From CAZFLM01 sp964519955 (GTDB lineage: Bacteria; Armatimonadota; Chthonomonadetes; Chthonomonadales; CAJBBX01), in NCBI GenBank assembly GCA_964519955.1, contig CAZFLM010000020.1:1-64000 (forward strand): a stretch of DNA of 64,000 nt, written 5' to 3'. This document shows positions 25,710 through 33,842 of this stretch, in pieces. The translations under genes and the position numbers were made by a program. Under the pieces are notes generated by a model. That model was not told where the DNA came from, searched no databases, and saw nothing but the letters and a program-made list of their open reading frames with translations. Numbering within the stretch: the stretch's first letter is position 1; the number at the start of each line of letters is the position of its first letter.

Positions 25710-26687
25710 TTACTGTGTCTCAACGTTGAGCATCGCTTCGGCGGCCCGCAATGCGGTGAGGCCCCGAACGTCTATCCAGCGGATCCGCTTGTCGGCGCGG
25801 AACCAGGTGAGCTGCCGGCGAGCAAAGCGCCGTGTGTTGCGTACGATCTCGGCCAGAGCGTGTTCGAGCGTGGTGTGCCCCTGGAGATGCTCGACAAGCT
25901 CCTTGTAGCCGAGACTGAGCATCGGTCGGGCCGTCGGCGATACCCCCGCCGCCAGGAGGCCGCGTACCTCGTCGAGGAAGCCTGCCGCGAACATCGCGTG
26001 CACCCGCTCCTCGATCCTCCGGTCCATCTCGTCGCGGGGCAGACCAACCCCGAAACGCAAAGCCGACAACGCGCGACGCGATGCCGCGTCGCGCGCCTGC
26101 AGCACCGATATGGGTTCCCCCGTGCTCAATACGACTTCCAGCGCACGGATGATGCGGACCCGATCGTTGGGATGGATGCGCGCCGCGGCATCTGGGTCCA
26201 GCGCACTGAGTCGATCGTGCAGCGCCGGCGTGCCGGCGTCGTCAGCCTCCGCTTCCAGTCCGGCCCGGATCTCGGGGTCGGCCCCCGTCCGAGTCAGGCC
26301 GAAGTCGTCCAGCAGCACGCGGACGTACAACCCGGTCCCGCCCACCAGCACGACGCGCCGGCCCCTGCCGCGGATGTCCGCTATCGCGCGCTGCGCCAGT
26401 TCCTTGAAGCGGGCGGCGTTGAAGTCCTCGCCCGCGTCGGCGACGTCGACCAGATGGAATGGAACGCGCGCACGCTCGGCCGCCGTGGGCTTGGCGGCGC
26501 CGATGTCGAATCCGCGGTAGACCGCCACGGAATCCGCGCTGACGATCTCGCCACCGATACGCTCGGCGATCTCGATGCCGAGCGCCGTCTTGCCGGACGC
26601 GGTCGGCCCCACGATGGCCCAGATGGGCGCATCCTTGGGGCCGTCGGCTTCGGCCCGTAGTATATCACAATCGTGTATCACCGGCAA
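25710..26687 (-). CDS. miaA: tRNA dimethylallyltransferase
   Basis: MiaA attaches a dimethylallyl group to A37 of tRNAs that read codons starting with U. The P-loop [11 protein letters not shown] is at about 27-37. [46 protein letters not shown] and the C-terminal [15 protein letters not shown] complete the set. The start is uncertain: TTG 26687 and GTG 26681 are the available codons upstream of the P-loop, and neither has a good ribosome site. Length (325 aa at most) fits the family. It heads a miaA-hfq-dapF set 28 bases downstream of the GH127 gene. Confidence 0.93.
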   Translation of the reverse strand: MPVIHDCDILRAEADGPKDAPIWAIVGPTASGKTALGIEIAERIGGEIVSADSVAVYRGFDIGAAKPTAAERARVPFHLVDVADAGEDFNAARFKELAQRAIADIRGRGRRVVLVGGTGLYVRVLLDDFGLTRTGADPEIRAGLEAEADDAGTPALHDRLSALDPDAAARIHPNDRVRIIRALEVVLSTGEPISVLQARDAASRRALSALRFGVGLPRDEMDRRIEERVHAMFAAGFLDEVRGLLAAGVSPTARPMLSLGYKELVEHLQGHTTLEHALAEIVRNTRRFARRQLTWFRADKRIRWIDVRGLTALRAAEAMLNVETQ

Positions 26688-26715
26688 CTCGGGGCCAGCG
26701 CGTGCGTCTCGCGCC

Positions 26716-29121
26716 TCAGTCGGTCTCGTCGGCCTCGACGACCTGCCACTCGTGCACGCCGGCCGCCCAGCCGTCCTGGAGCTTCATCACCAGGCGCAGC
26801 GCCGTCGTGCGCACCGTGTCGAACTTCACCTCGCACCAGCCGTCCTTCTGGATCGCGTAGGCGCTGGGCTTGGCGACCGGCTTCCACTCCGTGCCGTCGA
26901 GGTACTCGATGCGCCACGAGGCCGGTAGGCGGCACTCGCCGCGGCCGGTGTCGTCGAACCAGTACACACGCGCGCCCGCCACGGCGATGGGCTGAGCCCA
27001 CGTGTACTGCGCCCACTCCTCGGTGCCCTTGTGCGGCCACCAGTGGCACAGTGCGGCGGGCTGCTCGCCGGACCGCTTCGGCTCGATGCCGTCGTTGATG
27101 CCGGACGGCTGCGAGTTGCCGGAGACGAACGAGAGCGATACCTTCGCCTGCACCTCCGGCCCGCCAATAGGCGGCATCGGCGGCACCACGGGGAACCAGA
27201 CCCGCATGTCGCCCGCCGCGCGGTTGTCCCACGAGTAGTACGGGACCGCCTTCACCGGCACCTCGCGCGGCTGCACGTTCGCCCGGTACAGCTTGCCCTC
27301 CCAGCCCTCCGGATCGGCCACATGCCCGCTGCCGGCCAGCGTGACGATGCCGCCGAGGAGATCCTGCGTGAACACGGACTTGAACTCGGTCCCTGCCACG
27401 ATCGCGACGGTGTGCAGCGGCGCCGCGTTGTCCACGCCCTCGAAGCAGTAGACGATGGGGCCGCGGCGAAGCGCCACGGCGCCCGCATCGGCCGGGACCT
27501 TCGGATTCGCGCTGACCCGGTCGATCGTCATCGGCAGGTGCAGGTCGATGACGTCCTTCTCCGACCACGTCCGCTCCAGCACGATGTACCCGTTGTCGAG
27601 GTCCTTCACCGGCACCTTCTGGCCATGCACCTCGACCCACGCGCCCTGGCACCAGCCAGGCACGCGCAGGCGAATCTGGAAGCGCGCCGGCTCCGAGACC
27701 TGCGGCGTGAGCTGGACCTCGCCTTCCCACGGGTAGTTCGTCTTCACGTTCAGCACGACTGGCTTGCCCGCGACGTCGACCGTGGCGCTGCCCTGGATGT
27801 AGAGGTTCACCCAGACCGCGTTGTCCGAGACAGCGTACGCATAGTTGCCGAGCGCCGCCAGCGTGCGCGCCACGTTCGGCGGGCAGCACGCGCAGCCGAA
27901 CCAGTCGGAGCGGTGGTGGTTGCCGCGGCTCTCCAGCGGGTTGACGTAGAAGAACCGCTTGCCGTCCAGCGAGACGCCGCTCAGGATGCCGTTGTAGAGC
28001 GCGGTCTCCACGGCGTCGGCGTACCGCGAATCGGCGTAGAGGAGGTTCAGCCGATGCGCCCACATGGCGATGGCGACGGACGCGCACGTCTCCTGGTAGG
28101 CGGTCAGGTTCGGCAGGTCGTAGTCCTCGGTGAAGCCCTCGTTGTGCGCCGAGGGGCCGATGCCGCCGGTGACGTAGGTGTTGCGCTCCGAGGTGTTGCG
28201 CCACACCCGGTCGATCATCTTGCGCAGACCCTCGTCGCCCGTCTCCGCCATCACGTCGGTGACGCCGGAGAACAGGTAGGCCGCGCGGACCGCGTGCCCG
28301 ACGATGCGCTTGTGGTCGCGGATCGGCACGTTGTCCTGCCAGTAGGCGCCGTCGTACCGATCTAGAGGCGTGTTGTGCTCCGTGGCAAAGAAGTGGCTGC
28401 CGCGGCTCTCCACGAAGAACCGGGCCAGGTCGAAGTAGCGCTTCTCGCCGGTCGCCCGCCACAGCTTGATCAGCGCCAGCTCGGCCTCCGGGTGCCCGGG
28501 GTAGCCCATGCGCTGGCCGGGGCCGGAGCCGAACACCTTGCACATGTAGTCGGCGTACTTCTGAGCCACCGTCAGCAGGTTGCGCTTGCCAGTCGCCTGG
28601 TAGTGCGCCACCGCCGCCTCGAAGAGGTGCCCCGCGCAGTAGATCTCGTGGTTGTCGCGCAGGTTCGTGTAGCGGCGGTCGGGCTCGTTCACCTGGTAGT
28701 AGGTGTTCAGGTACCCGTCCTTCATCTGCGCCGCCGCCATCTTCGCAATCAGCTCGTCCAGCCGGCTCTCCAGCGCGGGATCGGGATCCGTGGCCAGCGA
28801 GTACGACGCGGCCTCCATCGCCTTGTACAGGTCGGAGTCCATGAACACCGGGCCCTGATAGCCGGTGCGCGCGCCATTGGTAGCCAGGTCGAAGTTGCCC
28901 ACGGTGCCGGTCTTCACCAGCATGTCCAGGCTGTGCGGGATGGAGACCTTGCGGTTGGTCTCGCGGCGCGGCGCCCAGAAGGCGTCGGCGATCTTCACCT
29001 TGGTGAACGGAACTTCGCGGAGCTTCACGAACACTCTCCCTGGTTTCTGGGCCGACGCGCCGGTCACGGCGAGCAGGAGAACGCAAACAGGCAGCACGCG
29101 GCGCTGGATGAGCTGGATCAT
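26716..29121 (-). CDS. Secreted glycoside hydrolase family 127, probable beta-L-arabinofuranosidase
   Basis: An 801-aa exported enzyme. A signal peptide (1-22, ending TGASAQ) is followed by the (alpha/alpha)6 catalytic domain and beta-sandwich domains. The GH127 metal and catalytic site is intact: Glu344 and Cys346 in YQETCASVA, and Cys412-Cys413 in GCACCPPNVAR, equivalent to Glu338, Cys340, Cys417 and Cys418 of the characterised Bifidobacterium enzyme. The last 150 residues carry an F5/8-type carbohydrate-binding-like fold (GARVYWFDDTG). It should release L-arabinofuranose from plant glycans. ATG 29121 is chosen for the signal peptide. The exported isomerase gene upstream is 84 bases away. 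Confidence 0.9.
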   Translation of the reverse strand: MIQLIQRRVLPVCVLLLAVTGASAQKPGRVFVKLREVPFTKVKIADAFWAPRRETNRKVSIPHSLDMLVKTGTVGNFDLATNGARTGYQGPVFMDSDLYKAMEAASYSLATDPDPALESRLDELIAKMAAAQMKDGYLNTYYQVNEPDRRYTNLRDNHEIYCAGHLFEAAVAHYQATGKRNLLTVAQKYADYMCKVFGSGPGQRMGYPGHPEAELALIKLWRATGEKRYFDLARFFVESRGSHFFATEHNTPLDRYDGAYWQDNVPIRDHKRIVGHAVRAAYLFSGVTDVMAETGDEGLRKMIDRVWRNTSERNTYVTGGIGPSAHNEGFTEDYDLPNLTAYQETCASVAIAMWAHRLNLLYADSRYADAVETALYNGILSGVSLDGKRFFYVNPLESRGNHHRSDWFGCACCPPNVARTLAALGNYAYAVSDNAVWVNLYIQGSATVDVAGKPVVLNVKTNYPWEGEVQLTPQVSEPARFQIRLRVPGWCQGAWVEVHGQKVPVKDLDNGYIVLERTWSEKDVIDLHLPMTIDRVSANPKVPADAGAVALRRGPIVYCFEGVDNAAPLHTVAIVAGTEFKSVFTQDLLGGIVTLAGSGHVADPEGWEGKLYRANVQPREVPVKAVPYYSWDNRAAGDMRVWFPVVPPMPPIGGPEVQAKVSLSFVSGNSQPSGINDGIEPKRSGEQPAALCHWWPHKGTEEWAQYTWAQPIAVAGARVYWFDDTGRGECRLPASWRIEYLDGTEWKPVAKPSAYAIQKDGWCEVKFDTVRTTALRLVMKLQDGWAAGVHEWQVVEADETD

Positions 29122-29205
29122 GGTTGGCGGTGTCCGATCCTGGGGACGGCATGGATGGAAGTGGGGTGGGGGCCGCGCCCAGGCGGGCGCCGGCCCCCAC
29201 CCCAC

Positions 29206-30093
29206 CTAGAACTTGGCCTTCGCCCACTGGTCGCGCAGGAACACGACGGATTTGGGCAGCTCGACCTCGCGGTCGCCGTCGACGCCGCACTCGAGACTGC
29301 AGAAGTCCTGGTAGCCGATGTACTTCAGACCGGCGAAGCCGTTCGTGAAGTCGCGCGGGTCCTGGCCGGGCAGCGAGCGCTTGATGCAGGCGAGGTGCAC
29401 GTGATGGAGGTACTTCCCGCCGCAGATGAAGGCGCCCATGTCGCTGGGCTCCTCGATGTACATGTGGTAGAAGTCGCCCATCAGGCACACGCCGTCGCTC
29501 TTGCAGTCGCGGCAGATGGAGGCGCCGTCGGCAAGCTGGCGCAGGAAGTACGCCTCGCCGCGGTTCAGCGGCTCGAGGAGCAGGCGGGTGCCGCACTTGA
29601 CGGCGAAGTCGCCGATCTCGGGCAGGCGGTCGAGCAGGATCTTGCGGATCTCCTGGTTCGTCAGCTTCGTCTGGCCGTTGAACGCCGGAACGTAGATGAC
29701 GCCCGTCGACCCGACCTGCCCGGCCGACTCGATGACGCGCTTGAGCTGCTCCTCGGCCGGCTTTCGCTTCGACACATCGTCGGACACGATGTCGCCGTTC
29801 AGCGAACCGTAGCAGATGGCGCTGATCTTCAGCTTGGTGTTCTTGACGGCGTCGGTGAAGTTCTTCTCGTTGCCGACGACGTTGCCCCCGAACTCGATGC
29901 CGTCGAAGCCCCACTTCTCCATCTTGCCGAGCTTCTCGGCCAGGTCCTTGCCGGGGATGATGCCTTCCTGGCTGGATATCTTGAGGACGGCCTTGCCCTT
30001 TGGGGCCGGGGCTGCGCTCGCTCCGGAGCCCAGCGCCAGACTCGCCCCGGCGGCAGCCCCGCCGATCAGCATGGCCCGTCGATCCATCTTCAT
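29206..30093 (-). CDS. Exported TIM-barrel sugar isomerase-like protein (Tat-type signal)
   Basis: A 295-aa protein. MKMDRRAMLIGGAAAGASLALG has twin Arg and looks like a Tat signal, so the folded protein is probably exported. The rest is an AP-endonuclease-2/hydroxypyruvate-isomerase-like barrel with metal ligands in LLLEPLNRGEAYF, LMGDFYHMYIEE, LHHVHLACIKRS and DFCSLECGVDG. The substrate is unknown. ATG 30093 has AGAGGAG before it. It lies between the GH127 gene and a Tat-exported Gfo/Idh/MocA gene, which suggests joint action on plant-derived sugars outside the cytoplasm. Confidence 0.85.
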   Translation of the reverse strand: MKMDRRAMLIGGAAAGASLALGSGASAAPAPKGKAVLKISSQEGIIPGKDLAEKLGKMEKWGFDGIEFGGNVVGNEKNFTDAVKNTKLKISAICYGSLNGDIVSDDVSKRKPAEEQLKRVIESAGQVGSTGVIYVPAFNGQTKLTNQEIRKILLDRLPEIGDFAVKCGTRLLLEPLNRGEAYFLRQLADGASICRDCKSDGVCLMGDFYHMYIEEPSDMGAFICGGKYLHHVHLACIKRSLPGQDPRDFTNGFAGLKYIGYQDFCSLECGVDGDREVELPKSVVFLRDQWAKAKF

Positions 30094-30218
30094 CGTGCTT
30101 CTCCTCTGTCCGGTGCCCCGCACCCGGGGCCTCACAACCCTATGACGCAGCGGACGTCTCTTCCGCTCCCGCCCGCGAGGGCGGATCGCCTTAGCCTGCT
30201 TCGTGGATGAGTTGCACT

Positions 30219-30240
30219 GGGCGGGCAGGGACGCCCGCCC
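30219..30240. repeat. Perfect 8-bp hairpin GGGCGGGC / GCCCGCCC
   Basis: The loop is AGGGAC. It is a member of the dispersed hairpin family, located in the gap downstream of the oxidoreductase gene that ends at 30367 and upstream of the isomerase gene. Confidence 0.6.
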
Positions 30241-30283
30241 CACCTCAGCGTTCGTGCATGATCCGGGTCGGGACCGACGCCGC

Positions 30284-30340
30284 GAGGGCCGGGCCTCCGA
30301 CGAGCCGTGCTCTAGGCGACTCGGCGGGAGCCCGGCCCTC
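30284..30340. terminator. Long hairpin with 11-bp perfect stem
   Basis: GAGGGCCGGGC (30284-30294) pairs with GCCCGGCCCTC (30330-30340). The 35-base interior contains a further CGAG/CTCG pairing. It lies 27 bases past the stop of the minus-strand oxidoreductase gene, a terminator position. Confidence 0.5.
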
Positions 30341-30366
30341 CGCATGCGTATCCGACCGACCGGCGA

Positions 30367-31668
30367 CTAGATGAGCTGCGTCTGGCCCGGCACGGCCGGC
30401 TTCTTGACCTCGATGGCGGCCTTCGGGTCGCTCAGGTTGGGCATCAGGTTCTCCTGCGAGTTCAGAGCCTGATCCCAGGTCACTTCCTGGCCGGTGTAGC
30501 AGGCTAGGCGGCCCATGATCGCCGTCAGCGTGCTCTCGGCGACCTGCTTGGCCTCGTTGATCTGCTTGCCGCTGCGAATGGCCGCGATCAGGTCGGTGTG
30601 CTCCTGCTTGTACGGGTCCTCGCGCTTGCCGGCGAACTTATACGCGTTCTGGCCCCAGATCTCCCAGCCCGGATTGGCCACGCCCTTGGTACCCACGACG
30701 CGCTCCGACACGTTGCCGGGGCACCCGTCCCAATGGCGGCACATGCTCATCACGCGCACGCCGTTCGGGTACTCGAAGTCCACCGCGAAGTGGTCGAACG
30801 CCATCGGGAAGCGGACCGGGTCCATGCGCTGGCTGCGGCCGCCCATGGCGATACACTTCACCGGATGCGCCTGGAACACCCAGTTCGCCACGTCGATGTT
30901 GTGAACGTGTTGCTCGACGATGTTGTCGCCGCACAGCCAGGTGAACTGATACCAGTTGTGGATCATCCACTCCAGGTCGGTCTCGGTGGCGCCCCGCGGG
31001 TTGACGCCGTTGCCCACGCCGCCGCCGTTCCAGTAGACCTGGCCGCCTACGAGGTCGCCGATGGCGCCGTCATGGATGCGCTTGACGGTCTCGACGTAGT
31101 TCGCCTCGTGGCGGCGCTGGGTGCCGGCCACGACGCAGAGCTTCTTCTGGTCCGCCATCGCGGCGGCTGCCAGCATCGTGCGGATGCCCGGCGCGTCCGT
31201 TCCGACCGGCTTCTCCATGAACACGTGCTTGCCAGCCTCGATCGCGGCCTTGAAGTGCGGAGGGCGGAAGCCGGGGTGCGTGGCCAGGATGACCATGTCG
31301 ACGCCGCTCGCGAGGACGCCCTTGTAGGCATCGATCCCGCCGAAGACGCGCTCGTCGGTGACCTTGCAGTTGGCAGCCTTGGCGCCGGCCAGATCGGCCT
31401 TGAAGTTCGCCGCGCGGTCCTTGAAGAAGTCGCCGAGTGCCCAGATCTGCACTCCGGCCGAAGACTCGATGCAGTTGATCGTGGCGCCGCGGCCGCGCCC
31501 GCCGGTGCCGATGACGCCGACCTTGAGGGTGTCGGAGCCCTGGGCATAGGCGTAGTTGCCGCTGGCGTAGAGGGCGGCCGTCGCCGCACCGGCGGCCGAC
31601 ATCTTGAGGAAGTTGCGGCGCGACATCTCGGCGGCCGGGGACTGCGGCTTGCTGGTCTCTTCCATCAT
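30367..31668 (-). CDS. Tat-exported Gfo/Idh/MocA family oxidoreductase
   Basis: A 433-aa protein with a Tat signal (SRRNFLKMSAAGAATAALYA, from about residue 16). The Rossmann motif is VGVIGTGGRGRG, the active-site region is FMEKPVGTDAPG (EKP), followed by the C-terminal alpha/beta domain. Family members oxidise sugars and glycosides with bound NAD(P); Tat-exported members carry the cofactor folded inside. ATG 31668 has AGGAGAG before it. It is upstream of the exported isomerase and GH127 genes on the same strand, which suggests a periplasmic sugar-processing set. Confidence 0.9.
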   Translation of the reverse strand: MMEETSKPQSPAAEMSRRNFLKMSAAGAATAALYASGNYAYAQGSDTLKVGVIGTGGRGRGATINCIESSAGVQIWALGDFFKDRAANFKADLAGAKAANCKVTDERVFGGIDAYKGVLASGVDMVILATHPGFRPPHFKAAIEAGKHVFMEKPVGTDAPGIRTMLAAAAMADQKKLCVVAGTQRRHEANYVETVKRIHDGAIGDLVGGQVYWNGGGVGNGVNPRGATETDLEWMIHNWYQFTWLCGDNIVEQHVHNIDVANWVFQAHPVKCIAMGGRSQRMDPVRFPMAFDHFAVDFEYPNGVRVMSMCRHWDGCPGNVSERVVGTKGVANPGWEIWGQNAYKFAGKREDPYKQEHTDLIAAIRSGKQINEAKQVAESTLTAIMGRLACYTGQEVTWDQALNSQENLMPNLSDPKAAIEVKKPAVPGQTQLI

Positions 31669-31792
31669 CTACTCTCCTGTGGTGTGCCCCATTGGACACG
31701 GAGTGCTATTGCAGAACGGGCCGCCGTCCGGGCCGGTCTCTGCCAAACAGCCCACCGGGGGTTGCCCGATGGGCCGTGTTTGGGTTGGTTTG

Positions 31793-32701
31793 CTAGGGCT
31801 CGCAGACGATGCGGAAGCCGCAGAACGGGCCGTCCGAGTACCACCACTTGCTCTTGGGGAACTGCGGGTCGCCCATCTGCCAGTCCGGCGTGTACGGCGC
31901 GCGGGAGGCCCAGCTCACCGTCGCCGCCTTGTCCTGGAACGTCCCGCCGCGCAGCACAGCGCTTCCGTCCGCGGCGGTGCAGTACTCGCCGACGTTGCCG
32001 AGCATGTCGTACAGCCCCCACGCGTTCGGCAGCTTCTTGCCGGCCGCCTGCGTCTTGCCGCCCGCGTTCTCGGCCGTCCAAGCCATCTTGTCCATCTGGG
32101 CGGCCGCTAGCGGCTTCGCGGCGGGCTTCTGGCCGGCCAGCGCGGCATAGGCCCACTCGTCCTCGGTCGGCAGGCGGAACTTCTTACCCGTTACCTTGGA
32201 CAGCCACTGACAGAAGTTGGTGGCGCCCTGGCTGCTCACACTGATGGTCGGAAAACCAACGTGGCCGTAGCCGCGGTCGGGCGGAATGTAGGAGTGGCTC
32301 GGCTTGGCGATCGCGTCTGTGCCGGCCGGAGGCGTCTCCTTGTTCGTGGTCCAGGTATCGTACGCCTCCCACAGCAGTTCGGTCTTGCCGATCAGCAGCG
32401 ACTTGACCTTGACGGTGCGCTTGCCGCCCGGAGCCGCGGCGTCCGGGAGCGTGATGGAGCCCGCGGGGATCTTCACCAGGTCCAGTGTGACGGTCGTGCC
32501 CGGGATCTTCACCGCGACGGCGGCGGGCTTGGCCGTGGCCGCCGCGGCCGGCTTGGCGCCCGGCTTGGCGCCCGGCTTCTGCGCCAGGGCCGGCGCATGC
32601 GATACAATGATGCCGGCTGAGATGAGGGTGGTGAGACGCACGGCGCTGGCGATGGTCGACGGCCTGAACGTGCGCGGGGAGAGAACGATGCGGTCACTCA
32701 T
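31793..32701 (-). CDS. Exported formylglycine-generating-enzyme-fold (FGE-sulfatase domain) protein
   Basis: A 302-aa protein with an N-terminal export signal (LTTLISAGIIVSHAPALAQ) and a Lys/Ala/Pro-rich linker. The FGE fold follows: FCQWLSKVTGKKFRLPTEDEW, WGLYDMLGNVGEYC and GAVLRGGTF-like LRGGTFQDKAA, ending CGFRIVCEP. The fold is shared by true formylglycine-generating enzymes and by many non-catalytic or lectin-like proteins. I cannot confirm the catalytic Cys pair, and no sulfatase is near. ATG 32701 overlaps the start of the divergent apbE gene by 14 bases; GTG 32641 would avoid the overlap and still leave a signal peptide. Confidence 0.8.
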   Translation of the reverse strand: MSDRIVLSPRTFRPSTIASAVRLTTLISAGIIVSHAPALAQKPGAKPGAKPAAAATAKPAAVAVKIPGTTVTLDLVKIPAGSITLPDAAAPGGKRTVKVKSLLIGKTELLWEAYDTWTTNKETPPAGTDAIAKPSHSYIPPDRGYGHVGFPTISVSSQGATNFCQWLSKVTGKKFRLPTEDEWAYAALAGQKPAAKPLAAAQMDKMAWTAENAGGKTQAAGKKLPNAWGLYDMLGNVGEYCTAADGSAVLRGGTFQDKAATVSWASRAPYTPDWQMGDPQFPKSKWWYSDGPFCGFRIVCEP

Positions 32702-33740
32702 TCGGGAGCTAGGCCTTCCATTGTCGGTGGTAACGGCGCTCGCGCTCGTGGCGACGCGTGCGGCAGCCGCGGGGCATGGAGGCCCAGGGGCGGCAGACCT
32801 GGCGCCGAAGCGGTTCCAGTATACTCAACTTCACATGGGGGTGCAAGCCCGGATCGTGCTCTACGCGCCGGACGAGAGCGCCGCCGAGAAGGCCTGCGCC
32901 GCCGCGTTCAAGCGCATTGCCGAACTCGACGACACGTTCAGCGACTACCGCCCCACCAGCGAGGCCATGCGTCTCTGCGACAAGGCCGGTGGTCTCCCCG
33001 TGCCCGCGAGTCCCGACCTCTACAAGGTGATCGAGTACTCCGTTGGCTTCTCCGGGAAGTGCGACGGCGCGTTCGACGTGACTGTCGGCCCCATCGTACG
33101 GCTGTGGCGCGAAGCCCGCAAGACGAAGGCGATGCCTGCGGCCGATGCCCTCGCCGCCGCCCGTGCCCTCGTCGGGTGGGACAAGGTGCGCCTCGATCCG
33201 GCCGCCCGCGCGGTGCAGTTGGCTGTTCCGGGCATGAAGCTCGACTTCGGGGGCATCGCGAAGGGCTACGCCGGGGACTGCGTGATGGAGGTGCTGCGCC
33301 AGCACGGCATCCGGTCCGCCCTCATCGAGTTCGGAGGCGACATCGTGGCGAGCGGCCCGCCGCCGGGCAAGAAGGGGTGGACCGTGGAGATCGCCGCCGC
33401 GCGGGCGGAGGGGGGGCAGCAGATCACCATCGCCAACTGCGCTGTCTCGACGTCAGGCGATACCGAGCAGTACGTCGAGCTGGACGGCAAGCGCTACTCG
33501 CACATCGTGGACCCGCACACGGGCATGGGCCTGACGGACCGCATCGCGGTGACCATCGTTGGGCCGCGCGGCCTGGTGACCGAGGGGCTGTCGAAGGCCG
33601 TCAGCGTGCTGGGCGACAGAAAGGGGAGCGACCTGGTGCGCCAGTTCCCAGGCGTCAAGGCCTACATCCGCCACCTCGGCCCGCCCGGAACGAGCGCAGC
33701 GAAGACCGAACCGCAGACGAACGCGGAGGGACGCAGATAG
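32688..33740 (+). CDS. apbE: ApbE-type FAD:protein FMN transferase
   Basis: A 350-aa exported protein. ApbE enzymes attach FMN to Thr/Ser of periplasm-facing redox proteins such as Rnf/NQR subunits. Seen: a signal peptide (1-25) without a lipobox Cys, LHMGVQARIVLY, AFDVTVGPIVRLWR, the FAD/Mg motif LDFGGIAKGYAGD, LIEFGGDIVASG and AVSTSGDTEQYVEL followed by HIVDPHTGMG. ATG 32688 follows GGGGAGAGAACG. No flavoprotein target gene is in the window. It reads away from the FGE-fold gene with overlapping starts. Confidence 0.92.
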   Translation: MRSLIRELGLPLSVVTALALVATRAAAAGHGGPGAADLAPKRFQYTQLHMGVQARIVLYAPDESAAEKACAAAFKRIAELDDTFSDYRPTSEAMRLCDKAGGLPVPASPDLYKVIEYSVGFSGKCDGAFDVTVGPIVRLWREARKTKAMPAADALAAARALVGWDKVRLDPAARAVQLAVPGMKLDFGGIAKGYAGDCVMEVLRQHGIRSALIEFGGDIVASGPPPGKKGWTVEIAAARAEGGQQITIANCAVSTSGDTEQYVELDGKRYSHIVDPHTGMGLTDRIAVTIVGPRGLVTEGLSKAVSVLGDRKGSDLVRQFPGVKAYIRHLGPPGTSAAKTEPQTNAEGRR

Positions 33741-33764
33741 GGGTGAGGCGGTCCATGCCCGGGT

Positions 33765-33826
33765 TGTGCTGGACGGGCACCCTTCGGCTGGCTCAGGGCA
33801 GGCTCAGGCCCATCCCACCACGGCAC
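33765..33826. repeat. Composite repeat between convergent genes (long-loop hairpin)
   Basis: A GGACGGGCAC arm and a GGCCCATCCCACCACGGC arm, as in the 7412-7613 array, are separated by about 25 bases (CCTTCGGCTGGCTCAGGGC and more) instead of the usual few. It lies between the convergent apbE and glnD stops. The inserted core resembles 17711-17745. Confidence 0.55.
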
Positions 33827-33842
33827 TTCTGCACGACCCTGG

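Noticed and set aside
26659..26687. TTGCCG-17-TATACT promoter for miaA
   Set aside because: Spacing is ideal, but it would lie inside the N-terminal coding part of miaA and no in-frame start codon follows before the P-loop strand; probably chance or a misjudged start.
26678..29914. A very long minus-strand open frame (about 1078 codons) in a second frame across the GH127 and isomerase genes
   Set aside because: Low-complexity Arg/Gly/Ala translation typical of a GC-rich shadow frame; the GH127 frame has intact catalytic motifs.
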